A DNA stretch of 64,000 nt from Arsukibacterium sp. UBA5043 (GCA_002415085.1 DIBV01000001.1:310001-374000), one strand, 5' to 3'; numbered from the stretch's first letter, positions 27,154 through 38,300 are shown. The notes: generated by a model from the letters alone, not told the origin. A program made the numbers and translations.

Positions 27154-27734
27154 CAGACTTTAACCAAACCGGTAAACCCCATAAACGCCAGCGACATTAA
27201 GCCGGCAGTGATCATCGCAATTGCCGCCCCCCGAAAAGGTACCGGAACATCAGCTGCAGCAAGACGTTCCCGCATGGCCGCAAACAAAATTAATACCAAT
27301 GAAAAGCCAGCAGCGGCACCAAAACCATAAACAACGGAGTTGATAAAATTATGTCGCTCATTGACATTTAATAAGGCGACGCCAAGCACAGCACAATTGG
27401 TGGTAATCAGGGGCAAAAAAATACCCAACAGCCGATACAGGGTAGGGCTGGTTTTATGAACCACCATTTCAGTAAATTGCACCACTACCGCAATCACCAG
27501 AATAAAACTTAACGTACGCAAATAAAGTAAGTCGAAGGGGGCTAGCAGAAAACGGTCAACAAGATAACTGCAAATTGACGCCAGAGTCAGTACAAAAGTT
27601 GTTGCCAGCGCCATACCAATAGCTGTTTCCAGCTTTGAAGATACGCCCATAAACGGACACAGGCCGAGAAACTTCACTAACACGAAGTTATTAACTAACA
27701 CCGTACTGATTAGTAGTAACAAAAATTCGGTCAT
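27153..27734 (-). CDS. rnfA: Rnf complex subunit A (RnfA/RsxA)
   Basis: 193 residues, about six membrane helices, homologous to RnfE but in the opposite membrane orientation. [20 protein letters not shown] and [18 protein letters not shown] hold the two conserved cysteines of the intramembrane cluster. It is the first gene of rnfABCDGE-nth, with a candidate promoter 44-72 bp upstream. Confidence 0.97.
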   Translation of the reverse strand: MTEFLLLLISTVLVNNFVLVKFLGLCPFMGVSSKLETAIGMALATTFVLTLASICSYLVDRFLLAPFDLLYLRTLSFILVIAVVVQFTEMVVHKTSPTLYRLLGIFLPLITTNCAVLGVALLNVNERHNFINSVVYGFGAAAGFSLVLILFAAMRERLAAADVPVPFRGAAIAMITAGLMSLAFMGFTGLVKV

Positions 27735-27777
27735 AGTATGGCTTAGGTACTTGGGCTTAAATAGATAACAGAGGAGT

Positions 27778-27806
27778 ATTATGCAATGATGTCAAAGTGG
27801 TTACAA
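27778..27806 (-). promoter_or_regulatory. Candidate sigma-70 promoter of the rnf operon
   Basis: On the minus strand, TTGTAA (27806-27801), a 17-base spacer and CATAAT (27783-27778) lie 44 bp before rnfA. This is a fair -35/-10 pair at ideal spacing; not proven. Confidence 0.45.
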
Positions 27807-27853
27807 CCTAACAAACAGTAGGGTTATTGCGCCGTTTAGCCATGCTGTCAGGT

Positions 27854-27902
27854 TTTTCTGGCAGTTAGACAGACTAATATCGTCTGATTAACTGCCAGAA
27901 AA
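27854..27902. repeat. Long inverted repeat between the csrD-like gene and rnfA
   Basis: TTTTCTGGCAGTTA pairs with TAACTGCCAGAAAA (14 bp), and after two mismatches CAGAC pairs with GTCTG around a 7-base loop. It starts 10 bp after the csrD-like stop codon. Neither strand has a T-run right after the stem, so it may be a non-canonical terminator or a protein-binding palindrome. Confidence 0.6.
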
Positions 27903-27911
27903 TGGCTGTGA

Positions 27912-29837
27912 TTAAATCGGCGCTGGTTTACCCACGTAGTAACCCTGGTTGCCATCAATAAACAGCGATTCGAGCATATGTTTTTCTTCCTGAGTTTCGA
28001 CGCTCTCAGCAAATACGCCTACCCCAATGCGGTGCGCCAGGTCGATCATCAGACGCATAAAGTACTGATTGTTTTTATCTTCATCGATATGGCGGGTGTA
28101 ACTGCCATCCATTTTGACGAAATCTGGTTTTAAATCCCGGAAAAATTTAAATGAAGTGATACCCACACCAAATTTCTCGACCGTTATCCGGGAACCGGCA
28201 CGGTGGATCATATCAATAAAGCGTTTGCTGGTTTTCAGATTTTGCTGCAAACCAAATTCAGACACTTCGAATATCAGCTTGGCCGCAATATGGGCATCTT
28301 TTAACAAGCGCCGTTCCAGCCAGATCACAAACTGATCATCATGTACGCAACGTGGCGACAGGTTCAAACCAAAATACTGATCTTGTAAATTGCGATTTTT
28401 AATGGTGGTCAGTGCCGTTTCAATTATCAGCCGATCAACGGCTATAATTTTATCCAGCTTTTCTGCCATGGCTAAAAAGGAAGCCGTTGGCAGTACCTGA
28501 TTTTCTTGGGTTTTAAAACGCACCAGGATTTCAGAATACGCTTTTGCTGAGCGGTTTGACGGCTGGATAAGCTGGGCAAGTAGTGCTATCCGGTTGTTAT
28601 TTAGCACATCTTCGATAACGTTACGCCAGTTCTGATTGCCATAGCCACTACTGGCCATTTCTAGCCCGGCCGAATCTTTTTGCAAGTGCCAGGCGTTGGT
28701 TTGTTTGGTTTGCGCCAGACTGATAGAGGTGTCAGCAACCGCCAGCAACTCACCTAACGCCTTACCACTCTCATACGTTACCAGACCGGTATAGGCAATT
28801 GAATCAAGCTCCGCGTTTTTCTGGTATTCATTAAAGCGGCTTTGCAGTTGCAGCGCAAAATTTTCGGCTTCTTTGGGCGTTATTCTGGGCAATAAAATAC
28901 CGAAATCAGAACTGTTTAAACGAAATAATTTAGCATCTTTATAGGCATCGGCTACTTTGCGCACAATGTTGGCGACATCTCTGATGTATTGATCGCCTTC
29001 CTGATAACCACGGGTTTGGTTCAGGCTCTGTAATTCAGTGCAGCGGGTAATAGCAAATACACCAAAATCGGTATCTTTGGATACTTTACAGTGATCTTCA
29101 TAATACTGGACAAAACGATTGCGGTTTGGCAACTCGGTTACCGGATCTTTATACGCTTCTTCGGCTATCTCATACGCGGCGTTCGTCATCTCGCTGTATT
29201 GTTTTTTGCTGTAATTAGCCAGCTTTTGCAATGCCACATTGATATCTGAAAATTCTGGTGGAATTTTATTCCAGTTGGGTTCAGCTTTTTGCGGATCCTG
29301 AATAAAGCCATCAATAAGCTGGTTAACCGCCTGCGATGTTTTGCGGTAGCTGCGGTTAATACTGCTTTTAGTAATAAATACCGTAAGCCAACCTATAACA
29401 AAGGGCGCCAATAATAATATAAAGCCCAATTTTTGTAACGGGGCCAGCAGCACATGATGGTTTAACTGGTAGTTAACCTGAATATCATGCTCTTCGCTGC
29501 GCACCAGCACGGGTCTGAACTGGCTGCCTGCTGTTTGCAGCGCCCACAAGGCAACAGTGGTAGGGCGCCGGGCATTGTTTTGCTCATGCAAAACGGTACC
29601 ATCGATCTGACTGATCCGCAGGCTTTGTAATTCAAAGCTTCGATCTAACTGTCTGCTGAGTATTTTAGCATCGCCAGCGAGGTGATGAGTCAGAATTTGT
29701 TCTATGGTGTTACGTGCATTCCGTTCGCGTATTTCAATCAGTTGCTGGCTGTATACCACAAGAGCTGCGACAGAAAGCGCTGCCAGCAAAATTGCGGTTA
29801 ATAACTGTGCCATTAATAAGGTTTTAAATATCTTCAT
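27912..29837 (-). CDS. csrD: CsrD-like membrane protein with degenerate GGDEF and EAL domains
   Basis: 641 residues, close to E. coli CsrD (646), which controls the Csr small RNAs by targeting them to RNase E. Two membrane helices flank a periplasmic loop (about residues 8-28 and 134-156). A GGDEF-type domain follows from ~235 (DPVTELPNRNRF) but reads RLNSSDFGILLP where GGDEF should be. An EAL-type domain starts near 420 with YSEILVRFK in place of EAL and EKFGVG in place of DDFG; LNLSP and AESVET are kept. Both domains are therefore probably non-catalytic, as in CsrD/MshH. A LapD-type c-di-GMP receptor is the main alternative. Confidence 0.65.
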   Translation of the reverse strand: MKIFKTLLMAQLLTAILLAALSVAALVVYSQQLIEIRERNARNTIEQILTHHLAGDAKILSRQLDRSFELQSLRISQIDGTVLHEQNNARRPTTVALWALQTAGSQFRPVLVRSEEHDIQVNYQLNHHVLLAPLQKLGFILLLAPFVIGWLTVFITKSSINRSYRKTSQAVNQLIDGFIQDPQKAEPNWNKIPPEFSDINVALQKLANYSKKQYSEMTNAAYEIAEEAYKDPVTELPNRNRFVQYYEDHCKVSKDTDFGVFAITRCTELQSLNQTRGYQEGDQYIRDVANIVRKVADAYKDAKLFRLNSSDFGILLPRITPKEAENFALQLQSRFNEYQKNAELDSIAYTGLVTYESGKALGELLAVADTSISLAQTKQTNAWHLQKDSAGLEMASSGYGNQNWRNVIEDVLNNNRIALLAQLIQPSNRSAKAYSEILVRFKTQENQVLPTASFLAMAEKLDKIIAVDRLIIETALTTIKNRNLQDQYFGLNLSPRCVHDDQFVIWLERRLLKDAHIAAKLIFEVSEFGLQQNLKTSKRFIDMIHRAGSRITVEKFGVGITSFKFFRDLKPDFVKMDGSYTRHIDEDKNNQYFMRLMIDLAHRIGVGVFAESVETQEEKHMLESLFIDGNQGYYVGKPAPI

Positions 29838-29985
29838 AAGCCCTGACCACCAAACATAATTGCTTCCTTGTCTAACGCTTAATATAGTGTAGCTAAAAAG
29901 AATAGAAAGCTAATTAAATCAAAAAAATACCTAGAAAGGAATAAATAACGACAGATAGCAGGAAAAACAGCTGGAATGGGTGTAG

Positions 29986-30062
29986 TGGCTCCCCAAGTTG
30001 GACTCGAACCAACGACCTACGGATTAACAGTCCGCCGCTCTAACCAGCTGAGCTATTGGGGA
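29986..30062 (-). tRNA. tRNA-Asn (GTT), copy 3 of the array
   Basis: 77 bases including an encoded CCA. On the minus strand it starts TCCCCAATAGCTCAGCTGG, has the anticodon GTT within CTGTTAATC, and the T-loop GGTTCGAGTCC. The 7-bp acceptor stem TCCCCAA/TTGGGGA is perfect. Farthest from the array promoter. Confidence 0.97.
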
Positions 30063-30089
30063 AGTGTAACAATAAATAATTGCAGCGGT

Positions 30090-30166
30090 TGGCTCCCCAA
30101 GTTGGACTCGAACCAACGACCTACGGATTAACAGTCCGCCGCTCTAACCAGCTGAGCTATTGGGGA
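30090..30166 (-). tRNA. tRNA-Asn (GTT), copy 2 of the array
   Basis: Identical over all 77 bases to the neighbouring copies, including the encoded CCA; 27-base spacer to the downstream copy. Confidence 0.97.
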
Positions 30167-30191
30167 AATACATTACTGTTGTTGATGCTAT

Positions 30192-30268
30192 TGGCTCCCC
30201 AAGTTGGACTCGAACCAACGACCTACGGATTAACAGTCCGCCGCTCTAACCAGCTGAGCTATTGGGGA
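30192..30268 (-). tRNA. tRNA-Asn (GTT), copy 1 of the array
   Basis: Identical to the other two copies and first after the promoter; 25-base spacer to copy 2. A single three-tRNA transcript is likely. Confidence 0.97.
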
Positions 30269-30288
30269 ACAGCATTCAACGGGGCGCA

Positions 30289-30317
30289 ATACTAATGCCA
30301 GCTATGGACACTGTCAA
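30289..30317 (-). promoter_or_regulatory. Promoter of the tRNA-Asn array
   Basis: Minus strand: TTGACA (30317-30312), exactly 17 bases, TAGTAT (30294-30289), then a GC-rich discriminator TGCGCCCC, as in stringently controlled stable-RNA promoters. The -10 lies 20 bp before the first tRNA. Confidence 0.68.
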
Positions 30318-30822
30318 CACTTTGCTGCGCAGATTTGCCTTAGTCTGGTTTACTTGCGTATTGTTTAAGCAAATGGCGTTTTTTTGGGGCAAAAATAACG
30401 ACCCACTGCCATTATTTATATTTGCCAGAAATGAAATCAACCTATCGCATTAGCCGCCAGAGCGGGTGGATACAGGCTTTGTCAAAGTTACCCACAGAAG
30501 TTGTGGATAAGTCTGTGCGTTACTCTGTATTTAGCGTGATTAAGCCTTGTGTTGTGGGCCTTGCAAGGGGGTCAAGCTGCAAAGTGAAAAAAATAATAGC
30601 CATTTAAAACAACAAGATGCAAATATTGCCCCGGTCGGGGGTTTCCCGCTAATTTATCCAAAGTGGCACAAATTAAGCAGGGGGCGAATTGTGAACTATT
30701 CAGTGCACAGCAGGGTTTATCGGGCGGTGTTTTTACTAATGCCACGCTTTTTAAGGCTTTACCATGGTATGGGGCAACGCTTTTCACTACAATAGCCACT
30801 TCTTTTCCAGCAGGCCGGATGT
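30318..30822. other. Intergenic region between the tRNA array and the MATE gene
   Basis: About 500 bp with no credible open frame. It contains two DnaA-box-like sites (listed separately) and an AT-rich middle. It must carry the promoter of the MATE-uvrB unit; I see no LexA-type CTGT-N8-ACAG palindrome in it. Confidence 0.4.
30488..30510. promoter_or_regulatory. Pair of DnaA-box-like sequences, inverted
   Basis: TTACCCACA (30488-30496, one mismatch) and TGTGGATAA (30502-30510, the exact complement of TTATCCACA) face each other five bases apart. Such pairs bind DnaA elsewhere; here they could tie the downstream MATE-uvrB transcription to DnaA. Occurrence by chance is possible. Confidence 0.42.
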
Positions 30823-32181
30823 ATGAGTAACCAGGCGCCGCCAGCCAATCAGATTTTACAGGGCAGTATTGGAACTACGCTGCGTAAGATGACGATACCG
30901 GTCCTTGCGGGCATGTTAACCCTGATGACCTTTAATCTGGTCGATACTTTTTTTATCAGTATGTTGGGCACTACACCGCTTGCGGCAATAAGTTTTACTT
31001 TCCCCGTCACCTTTACGGTGATAAGCCTGGCCATCGGCCTGAGCATTGGTACGTCAGCTATTATTGCTAAAGCACTGGGTGCCGGCCACAACAAGGAAGC
31101 ACAAGCAGATTCGCTGGCGGCCTTGTGGCTCGCCACGTACTTAGTCTTGGCGCTCAGTTTGCTGGGAATGGCACTGATTAAACCCTTATTCAGCTTGCTG
31201 GGTGCTGAAGAGAACACCTTAGGTTATATTCAGGATTATATGCTGATCTGGTTTGCCGGCGCGGTATTGCTGGTGATGCCTATGGTGGGTAATGCGGTGC
31301 TGCGGGCATCGGGTGATACCAAAACACCCAGTTTAATTATGGCCAGCGGCGGTATTGTTAACGCCATCCTCGACCCCATTTTCATTTTTGGCATCGGCCC
31401 GGTCCCGGCCATGGGTATGCAAGGCGCAGCCTTAGCCTCAGTAATGTCATGGGCACTGGGCTGTGGCCTGATAATCTGGCTACTATTTAAACGGGGACTA
31501 TTGGTTGCCCTGTGGCAACCCTTCAGAGTGGCCATCCCCATCTATCGTAAGATCCTCAGAATTGGCATGCCAGCAGCGGGAGCCAATATGTTAACGCCAT
31601 TGGCAATGGCTATTTTAACCGCGATTATGGCAAGCTATGGCGCTGCTGCCGTGGCTGCGTTTGGGGTTGGGATCAGGTTGGAAAGTCTGGCTTCTTTGGT
31701 GGTGCTGGCATTATCGATGACCTTACCACCTTTTATCAGTCAGAACTTTGGAGCTGATAAGTTGCAACGCGTACAACAGGCATACCAGCTAACCACATTT
31801 TTTATTCTGCGCTGGCAGTTTGCTGTTTATATACTGCTGGCGCTGCTGGCCTGGCCCATTGCCGCTATCTTTACTGAAGATGCTGACGTTGCTCAATATA
31901 TTCGCTGGTTTTTATGGATAGTGCCATTGGCCTATGGTTTGCAAGGCATAACAATACTGACCAACTCTTCGTTTAATGCCCTGCATTTACCGGTTAATGC
32001 GCTATGGCTTAGTTTAATCCGGTTATTTATTTTTTATGTGCCGCTGGCTTGGGCTGGCGGTAAACTATTTGGCGTGGTCGGCGTATTCGCCGGTTGTGTT
32101 ATCGCTAATGTTTTTACTGCGGCCATTGCCTACAACTGGTTTAACCGGGTCAGTTTATTTAAATTAAAGGAGTCTGTATGA
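30823..32181 (+). CDS. MATE family efflux transporter
   Basis: 452 residues with twelve membrane segments. MATE proteins export cationic drugs and metabolites using Na+ or H+ gradients. The N-terminal half has [20 protein letters not shown] and [20 protein letters not shown]; the second half repeats the layout with [20 protein letters not shown] and [20 protein letters not shown]. It belongs to the NorM/DinF-like side of the family; the substrate is unknown. Its last codons overlap the uvrB start (ATGA), so both genes share a transcript, an unusual link between an exporter and DNA repair. Confidence 0.9.
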   Translation: MSNQAPPANQILQGSIGTTLRKMTIPVLAGMLTLMTFNLVDTFFISMLGTTPLAAISFTFPVTFTVISLAIGLSIGTSAIIAKALGAGHNKEAQADSLAALWLATYLVLALSLLGMALIKPLFSLLGAEENTLGYIQDYMLIWFAGAVLLVMPMVGNAVLRASGDTKTPSLIMASGGIVNAILDPIFIFGIGPVPAMGMQGAALASVMSWALGCGLIIWLLFKRGLLVALWQPFRVAIPIYRKILRIGMPAAGANMLTPLAMAILTAIMASYGAAAVAAFGVGIRLESLASLVVLALSMTLPPFISQNFGADKLQRVQQAYQLTTFFILRWQFAVYILLALLAWPIAAIFTEDADVAQYIRWFLWIVPLAYGLQGITILTNSSFNALHLPVNALWLSLIRLFIFYVPLAWAGGKLFGVVGVFAGCVIANVFTAAIAYNWFNRVSLFKLKESV

Positions 32182-34181
32182 GCCGAGCATTTGAATTGGT
32201 ATCGGATTACCAGCCTGCTGGCGATCAGCCCGAAGCCATTGTTAAACTGGTTGATGGTCTGGAGTCGGGACTGGCGCATCAGACGTTGCTTGGAGTAACC
32301 GGTTCAGGTAAAACCTTTACGATGGCTAACGTGATTGCAAAGGTGAACCGGCCAACCCTGATCATGGCACATAACAAAACCCTGGCCGCTCAACTTTATG
32401 GCGAGATGAAAGAGTTTTTTCCTAATAACTCGGTAGAGTATTTCGTGTCGTACTACGATTACTATCAACCTGAGGCCTACGTTCCCTCGACGGACACTTT
32501 TATTGAGAAAGACGCCTCTATTAACGAACACATCGAACAAATGCGCCTGTCGGCCACCAAAGCCTTGATGGAACGCCGTGATGTGGTGATTATCGCCTCG
32601 GTATCAGCTATTTATGGTTTGGGTGATCCTGAATCCTATATGAAAATGTTGTTACATTTAAAAGTAGGGGATATTGTCGATCAGCGTTTTATTCTGCGTC
32701 GGCTGGCCGAACTGCAATACAGCCGCAACGATATCGAGTTTCAGCGCGCGACCTATCGGGTTAGAGGCGATGTTATTGATATTTTCCCGGCAGAGTCTGA
32801 TGAAATGGCAGTACGGGTTGAGCTGTTTGATGAGGAAATAGAGAGAATCAGCATTTTCGATCCCTTGACCGGTGCAGTAGAGCAGGTGGTAACCCGTTAT
32901 ACGATTTATCCGAAAACCCACTATGTCACGCCACGGGAAAAAATTCTGGCTGCGGTTGAGAATATTAAAATCGAGCTGGCATCCCGTCGTGCTGATTTAC
33001 TCAGTAACAATAAGTTGCTGGAGGAACAACGGATAGCTCAGCGAACTCAGTTTGATATAGAAATGATGGTAGAGCTGGGGTATTGCTCAGGTATTGAAAA
33101 TTATTCCCGCTATTTATCGGGCCGGGCTAATGGCGAACCACCGCCAACCCTGCTGGAGTACTTTCCGGCTGATGGTCTGATGTTTATCGATGAGTCGCAC
33201 GTGACGGTGTCTCAAATAGGGGCGATGTATAAAGGGGACCGTTCCCGCAAAGAAAACCTGGTTAACTATGGTTTCAGGTTGCCCTCAGCGCTGGACAACC
33301 GACCGTTAAAATTTGAAGAGTTCGAAGCCATTGCGCCACAACGCATTTATGTATCGGCTACCCCGGCAAAATACGAGCTGGAAAAGTCTGGTGGCGAAGT
33401 TATAGAGCAGGTAGTCAGGCCCACCGGTTTAGTCGATCCGGTAATAGAAATACGGCCGGTTGCCACTCAGGTCGACGATTTAATGTCAGAAGCACTGGCC
33501 CGGGCAGAATTGGGTGAGCGGGTTCTGGTGACCACGCTGACCAAAAAAATGGCTGAAGATCTCACCGAATATCTTAATGACCATCAAATCCGGGTACGCT
33601 ACCTGCATTCAGACATTGATACGGTAGAGCGAATGGAGATCATCCGTGATTTACGATTGGGGGTTTTTGATGTGCTGGTCGGCATTAATTTACTGCGTGA
33701 AGGCCTGGATATCCCGGAAGTATCTTTGGTGGCCATTCTGGATGCAGATAAAGAAGGTTTTTTGCGTTCAGACCGTTCACTGATCCAAACCATGGGCCGT
33801 GCCGCACGTAACCTCAAAGGCAAAGCGATTTTGTATGCCGATCGGATCACCGGCTCAATGCAGCGAGCTATTGATGAAACGGAGCGTCGTCGCGCTAAGC
33901 AGATAGCACATAATATTGAGCAAGGTATCGAACCCACCGCTATTCGCAAACGCATTTCAGATGTTATGGATTTAGGCCAGGCACCTACTGCCCCAACGGC
34001 ACTGCGCAAAGTTGCGGAGCAAGTTAAGCTGATTAAAGGTAAAACGCCGTATCAGCTGCAGGCACAAATAAAACAACTTGAACAGAGAATGATGCAGCAT
34101 GCCAAAGATCTGGAATTTGAGCAGGCGGCAGCGCTGCGTGATGAATTACATCAGTTAAAACAGGCTTTACTGGAAATTTAA
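32178..34181 (+). CDS. uvrB: Excinuclease ABC subunit B
   Basis: 667-residue damage-verification helicase of nucleotide-excision repair, acting with UvrA and UvrC. Walker A is GVTGSGKT near residue 39; the beta-hairpin follows in [20 protein letters not shown]; the DEAD-like motif is MFIDESH near residue 338; the helicase motif VI reads QTMGRAARN; and the C-terminal UVR motif is in the [20 protein letters not shown] region. Full length. Its start overlaps the MATE stop by four bases, and the region upstream of that operon lacks an obvious LexA box. Confidence 0.98.
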   Translation: MSRAFELVSDYQPAGDQPEAIVKLVDGLESGLAHQTLLGVTGSGKTFTMANVIAKVNRPTLIMAHNKTLAAQLYGEMKEFFPNNSVEYFVSYYDYYQPEAYVPSTDTFIEKDASINEHIEQMRLSATKALMERRDVVIIASVSAIYGLGDPESYMKMLLHLKVGDIVDQRFILRRLAELQYSRNDIEFQRATYRVRGDVIDIFPAESDEMAVRVELFDEEIERISIFDPLTGAVEQVVTRYTIYPKTHYVTPREKILAAVENIKIELASRRADLLSNNKLLEEQRIAQRTQFDIEMMVELGYCSGIENYSRYLSGRANGEPPPTLLEYFPADGLMFIDESHVTVSQIGAMYKGDRSRKENLVNYGFRLPSALDNRPLKFEEFEAIAPQRIYVSATPAKYELEKSGGEVIEQVVRPTGLVDPVIEIRPVATQVDDLMSEALARAELGERVLVTTLTKKMAEDLTEYLNDHQIRVRYLHSDIDTVERMEIIRDLRLGVFDVLVGINLLREGLDIPEVSLVAILDADKEGFLRSDRSLIQTMGRAARNLKGKAILYADRITGSMQRAIDETERRRAKQIAHNIEQGIEPTAIRKRISDVMDLGQAPTAPTALRKVAEQVKLIKGKTPYQLQAQIKQLEQRMMQHAKDLEFEQAAALRDELHQLKQALLEI

Positions 34182-34275
34182 ATCAGAGCCAAAAAAATGG
34201 CTGTCATCAAGCTGATTTTGATGTTTAATAGCCGTTACTGGTCGGATGTGCCTTGACAGATTCAGGATGATTACT

Positions 34276-35364
34276 ATGCCGCGTTTATTAAGATTTTTAC
34301 TATTGGTTTGTTCAGGGATTGCGCTCTTTGGCTGCAGCGAACCTGTACCTGAAGCGACAGAGCCACTGATCAGACCGGTGAAGCTGCATCTGGTGGGCAG
34401 TGACTCAGGCGCAGCAGTGCGTCAGTTTCCTGCGATAGTAGAACCGACAGTACGAGCTAATTTAACCTTCAGGGTGGGGGGCAAACTGGTACAGCTGATG
34501 GCCAGGCCAGGCCAGCAAGTGCAACAGGGCGAACTGCTGGCCCAGCTGGACGATACCGATTTTAAGTTAAAGTTGGATCAGGCACGTGCCCGCTATGAGC
34601 TTGCCCAGACTCAGTTTGTCCGTGCTGAGCAGCTTATTGCGCAAAAACTGGTCTCTCAGGCGGTATTTGATGAATCGAAAGCGCAGTTACAGGTAGCTCA
34701 GGCCGATTTATCCGCCGCAGAAACGGCGTTAAGTTACACCCGCTTACAGGCTCCTTTTGCCGGTATAATTTCCCGCTTACTGGTAGAAAATCATGAAAAC
34801 ATCGCGGCGCAGCAACCTATTATGGAGCTACAGGTCCGGGATCAGGTGGATGTGGTCATTCAGGTACCGGAAGATGTGATTTCTAATGTACGAAAAGATT
34901 TCGATTATCAGCCGGAAGTGGTTTTTGATTCGCATCCCATGTACCGTTACCGGGCTCGTATCAGGGAGTGGGATACCCGGGCCGACCCTGCTACCAATAG
35001 TTTTAAAGTGGTGTTCAGTATGGCGACGCCAACTGAATTTAATGTGTTATCAGGCATGACGGCCAATGTGATTGCCGAAGTCAGCAAAATTAATGCCGCC
35101 TATGTCGATGCATTATTTATCCCCGCCAGCGCTATTTTTATGCCGGATGATACCGCGCTTAGCAGCCAACACAGTTTTGTCTGGATATATAACCCGGCAC
35201 AGGGCATGGTGAAGCGGCGACAGGTTACTGTCAGCAGTTTAACCAGTGCCGGTGCTGCTATTACTGCCGGACTTAGCGCCGGGGAACAGATTGTCAGTGC
35301 AGGCGTCCAGCACCTTAGTGAAGGGCAGCAGGTAAGGCCCTGGGTGCGTGAGCGGGGGCTGTAA
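34276..35364 (+). CDS. RND efflux periplasmic adaptor (lipoprotein)
   Basis: 362 residues. A lipoprotein signal (LLLVCSGIALFGCSEP) puts it on the inner membrane facing the periplasm. It has the membrane-fusion pattern: a lipoyl half (GGKLVQLMARPGQQVQQGEL), an alpha-hairpin around residues 95-150, the second lipoyl half (YTRLQAPFAGIISRLLVENH), and beta-barrel and C-terminal domains. It links the RND pump encoded next, two bases downstream, to an outer-membrane channel that is not encoded here. I start at the ATG at 34276, which has AGGA eight bases upstream; ATGs at 34246 and 34267 lack a site. Confidence 0.9.
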   Translation: MPRLLRFLLLVCSGIALFGCSEPVPEATEPLIRPVKLHLVGSDSGAAVRQFPAIVEPTVRANLTFRVGGKLVQLMARPGQQVQQGELLAQLDDTDFKLKLDQARARYELAQTQFVRAEQLIAQKLVSQAVFDESKAQLQVAQADLSAAETALSYTRLQAPFAGIISRLLVENHENIAAQQPIMELQVRDQVDVVIQVPEDVISNVRKDFDYQPEVVFDSHPMYRYRARIREWDTRADPATNSFKVVFSMATPTEFNVLSGMTANVIAEVSKINAAYVDALFIPASAIFMPDDTALSSQHSFVWIYNPAQGMVKRRQVTVSSLTSAGAAITAGLSAGEQIVSAGVQHLSEGQQVRPWVRERGL

Positions 35365-35366
35365 GC

Positions 35367-38300
35367 ATGGATATCGCCCGCTATTTTATCCGGTATCGCA
35401 CCTCATCCTGGTTGTTCGCGGCAATATTATTATTTGCTGGCATCGTGTCTTACCTGGGCCTTGGCCGGCTGGAAGATCCCCAGTTTACTTTAAAGCAAGC
35501 GCTGATCATTACCCAGTATCCCGGAGCATCGCCGGTGCAGGTGGAAGAGGAAGTCAGTTATCCGCTGGAAAACGCTATTCAGCAGTTGCCATATGTTAAT
35601 CATGTCAGCTCGGTATCGTCTGCCGGTTTATCCCAATTAATGGTAGAAATGAAAGACACCTACCGGGCGCAGGAATTGAAACAAATCTGGGATGAACTGC
35701 GCCACAAAGTAAATGATTTACAACCACAATTGCCTCCCGGGGTAAAAAGCCCGCAGATTAAGGATGATTTCGGCGACGTTTATGGGATTTTGTACGCAAT
35801 AAGTGGTGAGGGTTACCAGGCCGATGAACTGCGGGACTACGTTGATTTTTTACGCCGGGAGCTGGTGCTGGTGCCCAGTGTTGGCAAGGTGGCTGTTGGC
35901 GGCGTGCAACAAGAGCAGGTTATTGTCGAAATTTCCCGACCGCGATTAACCGCGCTTGGTATTGCGCCGCAAACGCTGTCAGCGTTGCTGCAAAGCCAGA
36001 ACATGGTTGCCAACGCAGGTTCCATCAAAGTCGGGCCGGACCGGTTACGCATTTATCCAACCGGCGAATTTCAATCGGTCGCTGAGCTTGAGAGTCTGAT
36101 TATTTCCAGCCCGGATTCAAAAGAACTGATCTATCTGGGGGATGTGGCCAGGGTTTATCGGGAGAACGCTGAAGTACCTCAGCAGCTTATCCGTTTTAAC
36201 GGTGAAAATGCTCTGACTCTTGGCGTGGCATTTTCTGCCGGCGTCAATGTGGTCGAGGCTGGCAATCAGGTCAAGCAACGTCTGGCGGAGCTGGAATACA
36301 ACCGGCCCGTCGGGATAACCTTAAACACCATCTACAATCAGCCTGATGAAGTGGCCAGTTCGGTAAGCGGTTTTATTATAAACCTGGCTGCTGCCGTGGT
36401 TATTGTGATCCTGGTATTGCTGCTATTTATGGGGTTACGCAGCGGTATTCTGATTGGGGTCATTTTGCTACTGACGGTGCTCGGTACCTTTATTTTTATG
36501 CAGCAAATGAATATTGAGCTGCAGCGAGTATCGCTGGGCGCATTAATCATTGCGCTGGGCATGCTGGTCGATAATGCGATTGTCATTACTGAAGGTATTT
36601 TAATTGGCATGCAGCGCAGATTAAAACTGGCAGACGCCGCCAGTTTAATTGTGAAACAAACGCAGTGGCCGTTGCTAGGCGCTACGGTTATTGCCATCGC
36701 GGCGTTTGCGCCGATAGGCTTGTCCAGTGATGCTACAGGGGAATTCGCCGGTAGTTTATTCTGGGTTTTACTGGTGTCATTATTATTAAGCTGGGTTACT
36801 GCAATCACCCTGACGCCCTTTTTTGCCAGCATTCTGTTTAAAGACAATATTCAGCACGAAAATGAGCAGCCAGAGCAGCTTTATCAGGGCGTGGTGTTCA
36901 GTGTATATCGCAAAACGTTATTTTTCGCCCTGCGCCACCGCATGGTAACCTATCTGCTGACCGCGGGGATGCTGGTGGCTGCCGTAATTGGGTTTGGCAA
37001 CGTTAAGCAGGTATTTTTCCCCCCGTCTAATACGCCTATATTTATGGTCGACTTATGGCAGCCTGAAGGCACCGATATTCGCCATGCCAGTGAAGACGCG
37101 GTGCAGCTGATGAATTATCTAACCTCACTAAATGGGGTAAGCCATGTCACCAGCACCAGTGGTCGGGGGGCAGAGCGCTTCATGTTGACTTATCAACCCG
37201 AGAAAAATTTTGCCGCCTACAGCCAGTTGATTATCCGGGCGGATCAACGCGAGCAGTTGCCACAATTAATGCAGCAAACCCGGCAATACATTACAGAACA
37301 GCTGCCACGGCTACAGTATAAGTTACTGCAATTGGAAGTCGGGCCATCGACCCCGGCAAAAATAGAGGCCCGTTTCAGTGGCGCGGATCCTGACGTATTA
37401 CGAACACTGGCACAGCAGGCAAAAGCGATTTTAAATGCAGATGGCCAGGCTGTCAGTGTCAGGGACAACTGGCGGCAGCGCGCTAAGGTGATCCGCCCTC
37501 GCTTTAATGAAGCCATGGCCCGGCGCGCCGGGATCAGTAAGCAGGATATCGATGAGGTATTGCTTACCAGTATGGCGGGACGTACCGTTGGTATATATCG
37601 GGACGGCACGCACTTACTGCCTATTGTCGCCCGCTCTCCGCTGGCTGAGCGCGATAATCTGGATGCGTTATACGATTTACAGGTATACAGCAACAAACTG
37701 CAGCGGTATGTGCCCATCACCCAGGTGGTTACCGGTTTCGATCTGGTATGGGAAGATGCTCAGATTCAGCGACGAGACCGTAAGCGCACTATTACCGTCA
37801 TGGCCGACAACGACAATTTGTCGGATGACACTGCTTCCGCCTTGCAGGCCAGAGTCAAGGCAGACATCGAAGCCATTGAGCTGCCAACAGGCTATTTTCT
37901 CAGCTGGGGCGGAGAATATGAAGCACAACAAAAAGCACAACACGCGTTATTCAGTTCGTTGCCGCTGGGTTATCTGATGATGTTTGTGGTGACCGTGCTG
38001 TTGTTTAATTCTCTGCGCAGTGCCCTGGTAATTTGGGCATGCGTGCCACTGGCGATTATTGGTGTCAGTTTTGGTTTGGTCCTGTTAGATGCCCCCTTTG
38101 GTTTTATTGCCCTGCTGGGTTTTTTAAGCTTGTCAGGCATGCTTATCAAAAACTGCATTGTGCTGGTTGAGCAAATCAAGCTGGAACTGTTTGAGGGCAA
38201 AGTTGCATTTGATGCCGTTTTTGACAGCGCTGTCAGCCGGGTAAGGCCGGTTTCGATGGCGGCTATTACCACAATTCTGGGAATGATCCCGTTACTAGGC

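Noticed and set aside
30080-30295. Open frame containing a repeated APQVGLEPTTYGLTV peptide
   Set aside because: It is a read-through of the antisense of two tRNA-Asn genes, a well-known false ORF; the DNA encodes tRNA on the other strand.
30488-30510. Replication origin at the DnaA-box pair
   Set aside because: Only two sites, no AT-rich unwinding cluster with more boxes and no dnaA, gidA or rpmH nearby; listed only as a possible regulatory site.
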